From Pseudomonadota bacterium (lineage in GTDB: Bacteria > Desulfobacterota > Desulfobacteria > Desulfobacterales > Desulfosarcinaceae): a stretch of DNA of 22,034 nucleotides. The stretch is taken from assembly GCA_023435265.1 (NCBI GenBank), contig JAEYRZ010000184.1:1-22034 (forward strand), read 5' to 3'. A program made the translations under genes and the position numbers. Shown in pieces: positions 21,835-22,034 of the stretch. The notes beneath the pieces were generated by a model that was not told the origin of the DNA, searched no databases, and was given only the letters and a program-made list of their open reading frames with translations. Numbering within the stretch: position 1 is the stretch's first letter; every line of letters begins with the position of its first letter.

Positions 21835-22034
21835 GTGTCGTTTCACCGTTTCAGGAATGTTTCACAATCTACCAAACTGACAACTCATTGAAATATGAAT
21901 TAATTTGACGCTCATAGAATCCTTCCACGTTTCAGTGAAACAACAATGAGTCCTCATTTCCCGCTTTCCGCACCCTTCAATGCCCCTCCTTCCCCTCTCA
22001 AAAAATAGAACATACTGTAATCACTATCTATAAT
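21835..22034. other. AT-rich intergenic end of window with GTTTCA boxes
   Basis: This stretch has no gene and is markedly AT-richer than the rest. It holds GTTTCAC (21840-21846), GTTTCAG (21848-21854), GTTTCAC (21859-21865) and the palindrome GTTTCA-G-TGAAAC (21929-21941). It presumably leads into a plus-strand gene beyond the window. No sigma54 -24/-12 element was seen before the window ends. Confidence 0.55.

Overview
The window looks like chromosomal core sequence from a GC-rich, Gram-negative, anaerobic member of the Desulfobacterota (sulfate-reducer relatives). The evidence is indirect. There is a TAXI-type TRAP operon with a DUF1850 gene, an Mrp ATPase next to a DUF134 gene and a sigma54 activator (an arrangement typical of anaerobes), an MJ0042-type zinc-ribbon protein with a long acidic tail, and short dispersed repeats of kinds I associate with these genomes. 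I see no 16S rRNA, tRNA, CRISPR array, prophage or insertion sequence.

Layout. Positions 1-3228 hold minus-strand genes: an MJ0042 zinc-ribbon protein cut by the window edge, hpt, and a CbpA-like J-domain protein. A 400-bp spacer with a 23-bp tandem repeat lies between the last two. Positions 3229-6528 (minus) form a tight mnmG-fetA-fetB run, with each gene overlapping the next. A radical SAM gene of the TIGR01212/YhcC family diverges from mnmG (6722-7654). After a repeat-bearing spacer come a chemoreceptor and, transcribed just before it, a small periplasmic PDC/Cache sensor protein (8119-10456, minus). This pair is preceded by a FliA-like promoter and followed by a clear terminator. Then come tag (plus), an OmpA-domain protein and nadE (minus), a 53-residue lipoprotein gene below the usual ORF cutoff, and the TAXI-TRAP operon (14517-18223, minus). 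The operon has a nested inverted-repeat element between the binding-protein gene and the DUF1850 gene.

The most interesting part is 18566-22034. mrp (minus) is divergent from DUF134 and a PAS-AAA-Fis sigma54 activator (plus). A near-consensus -24/-12 sigma54 promoter reads towards mrp, and a candidate upstream activator site (TGCAAT-N17-ATTGCA) lies about 80 bp upstream of it. A perfect 16-bp palindrome overlaps the putative DUF134 promoter. A cluster of GTTTCA boxes follows the activator gene and may control the next operon beyond the window. The arrangement resembles the sigma54-controlled 'orange protein' (orp) Mrp clusters of Desulfovibrio, but here with DUF134 and a cysteine-bearing PAS domain in the activator. 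Start codons, promoters and operators are read by eye and are predictions.
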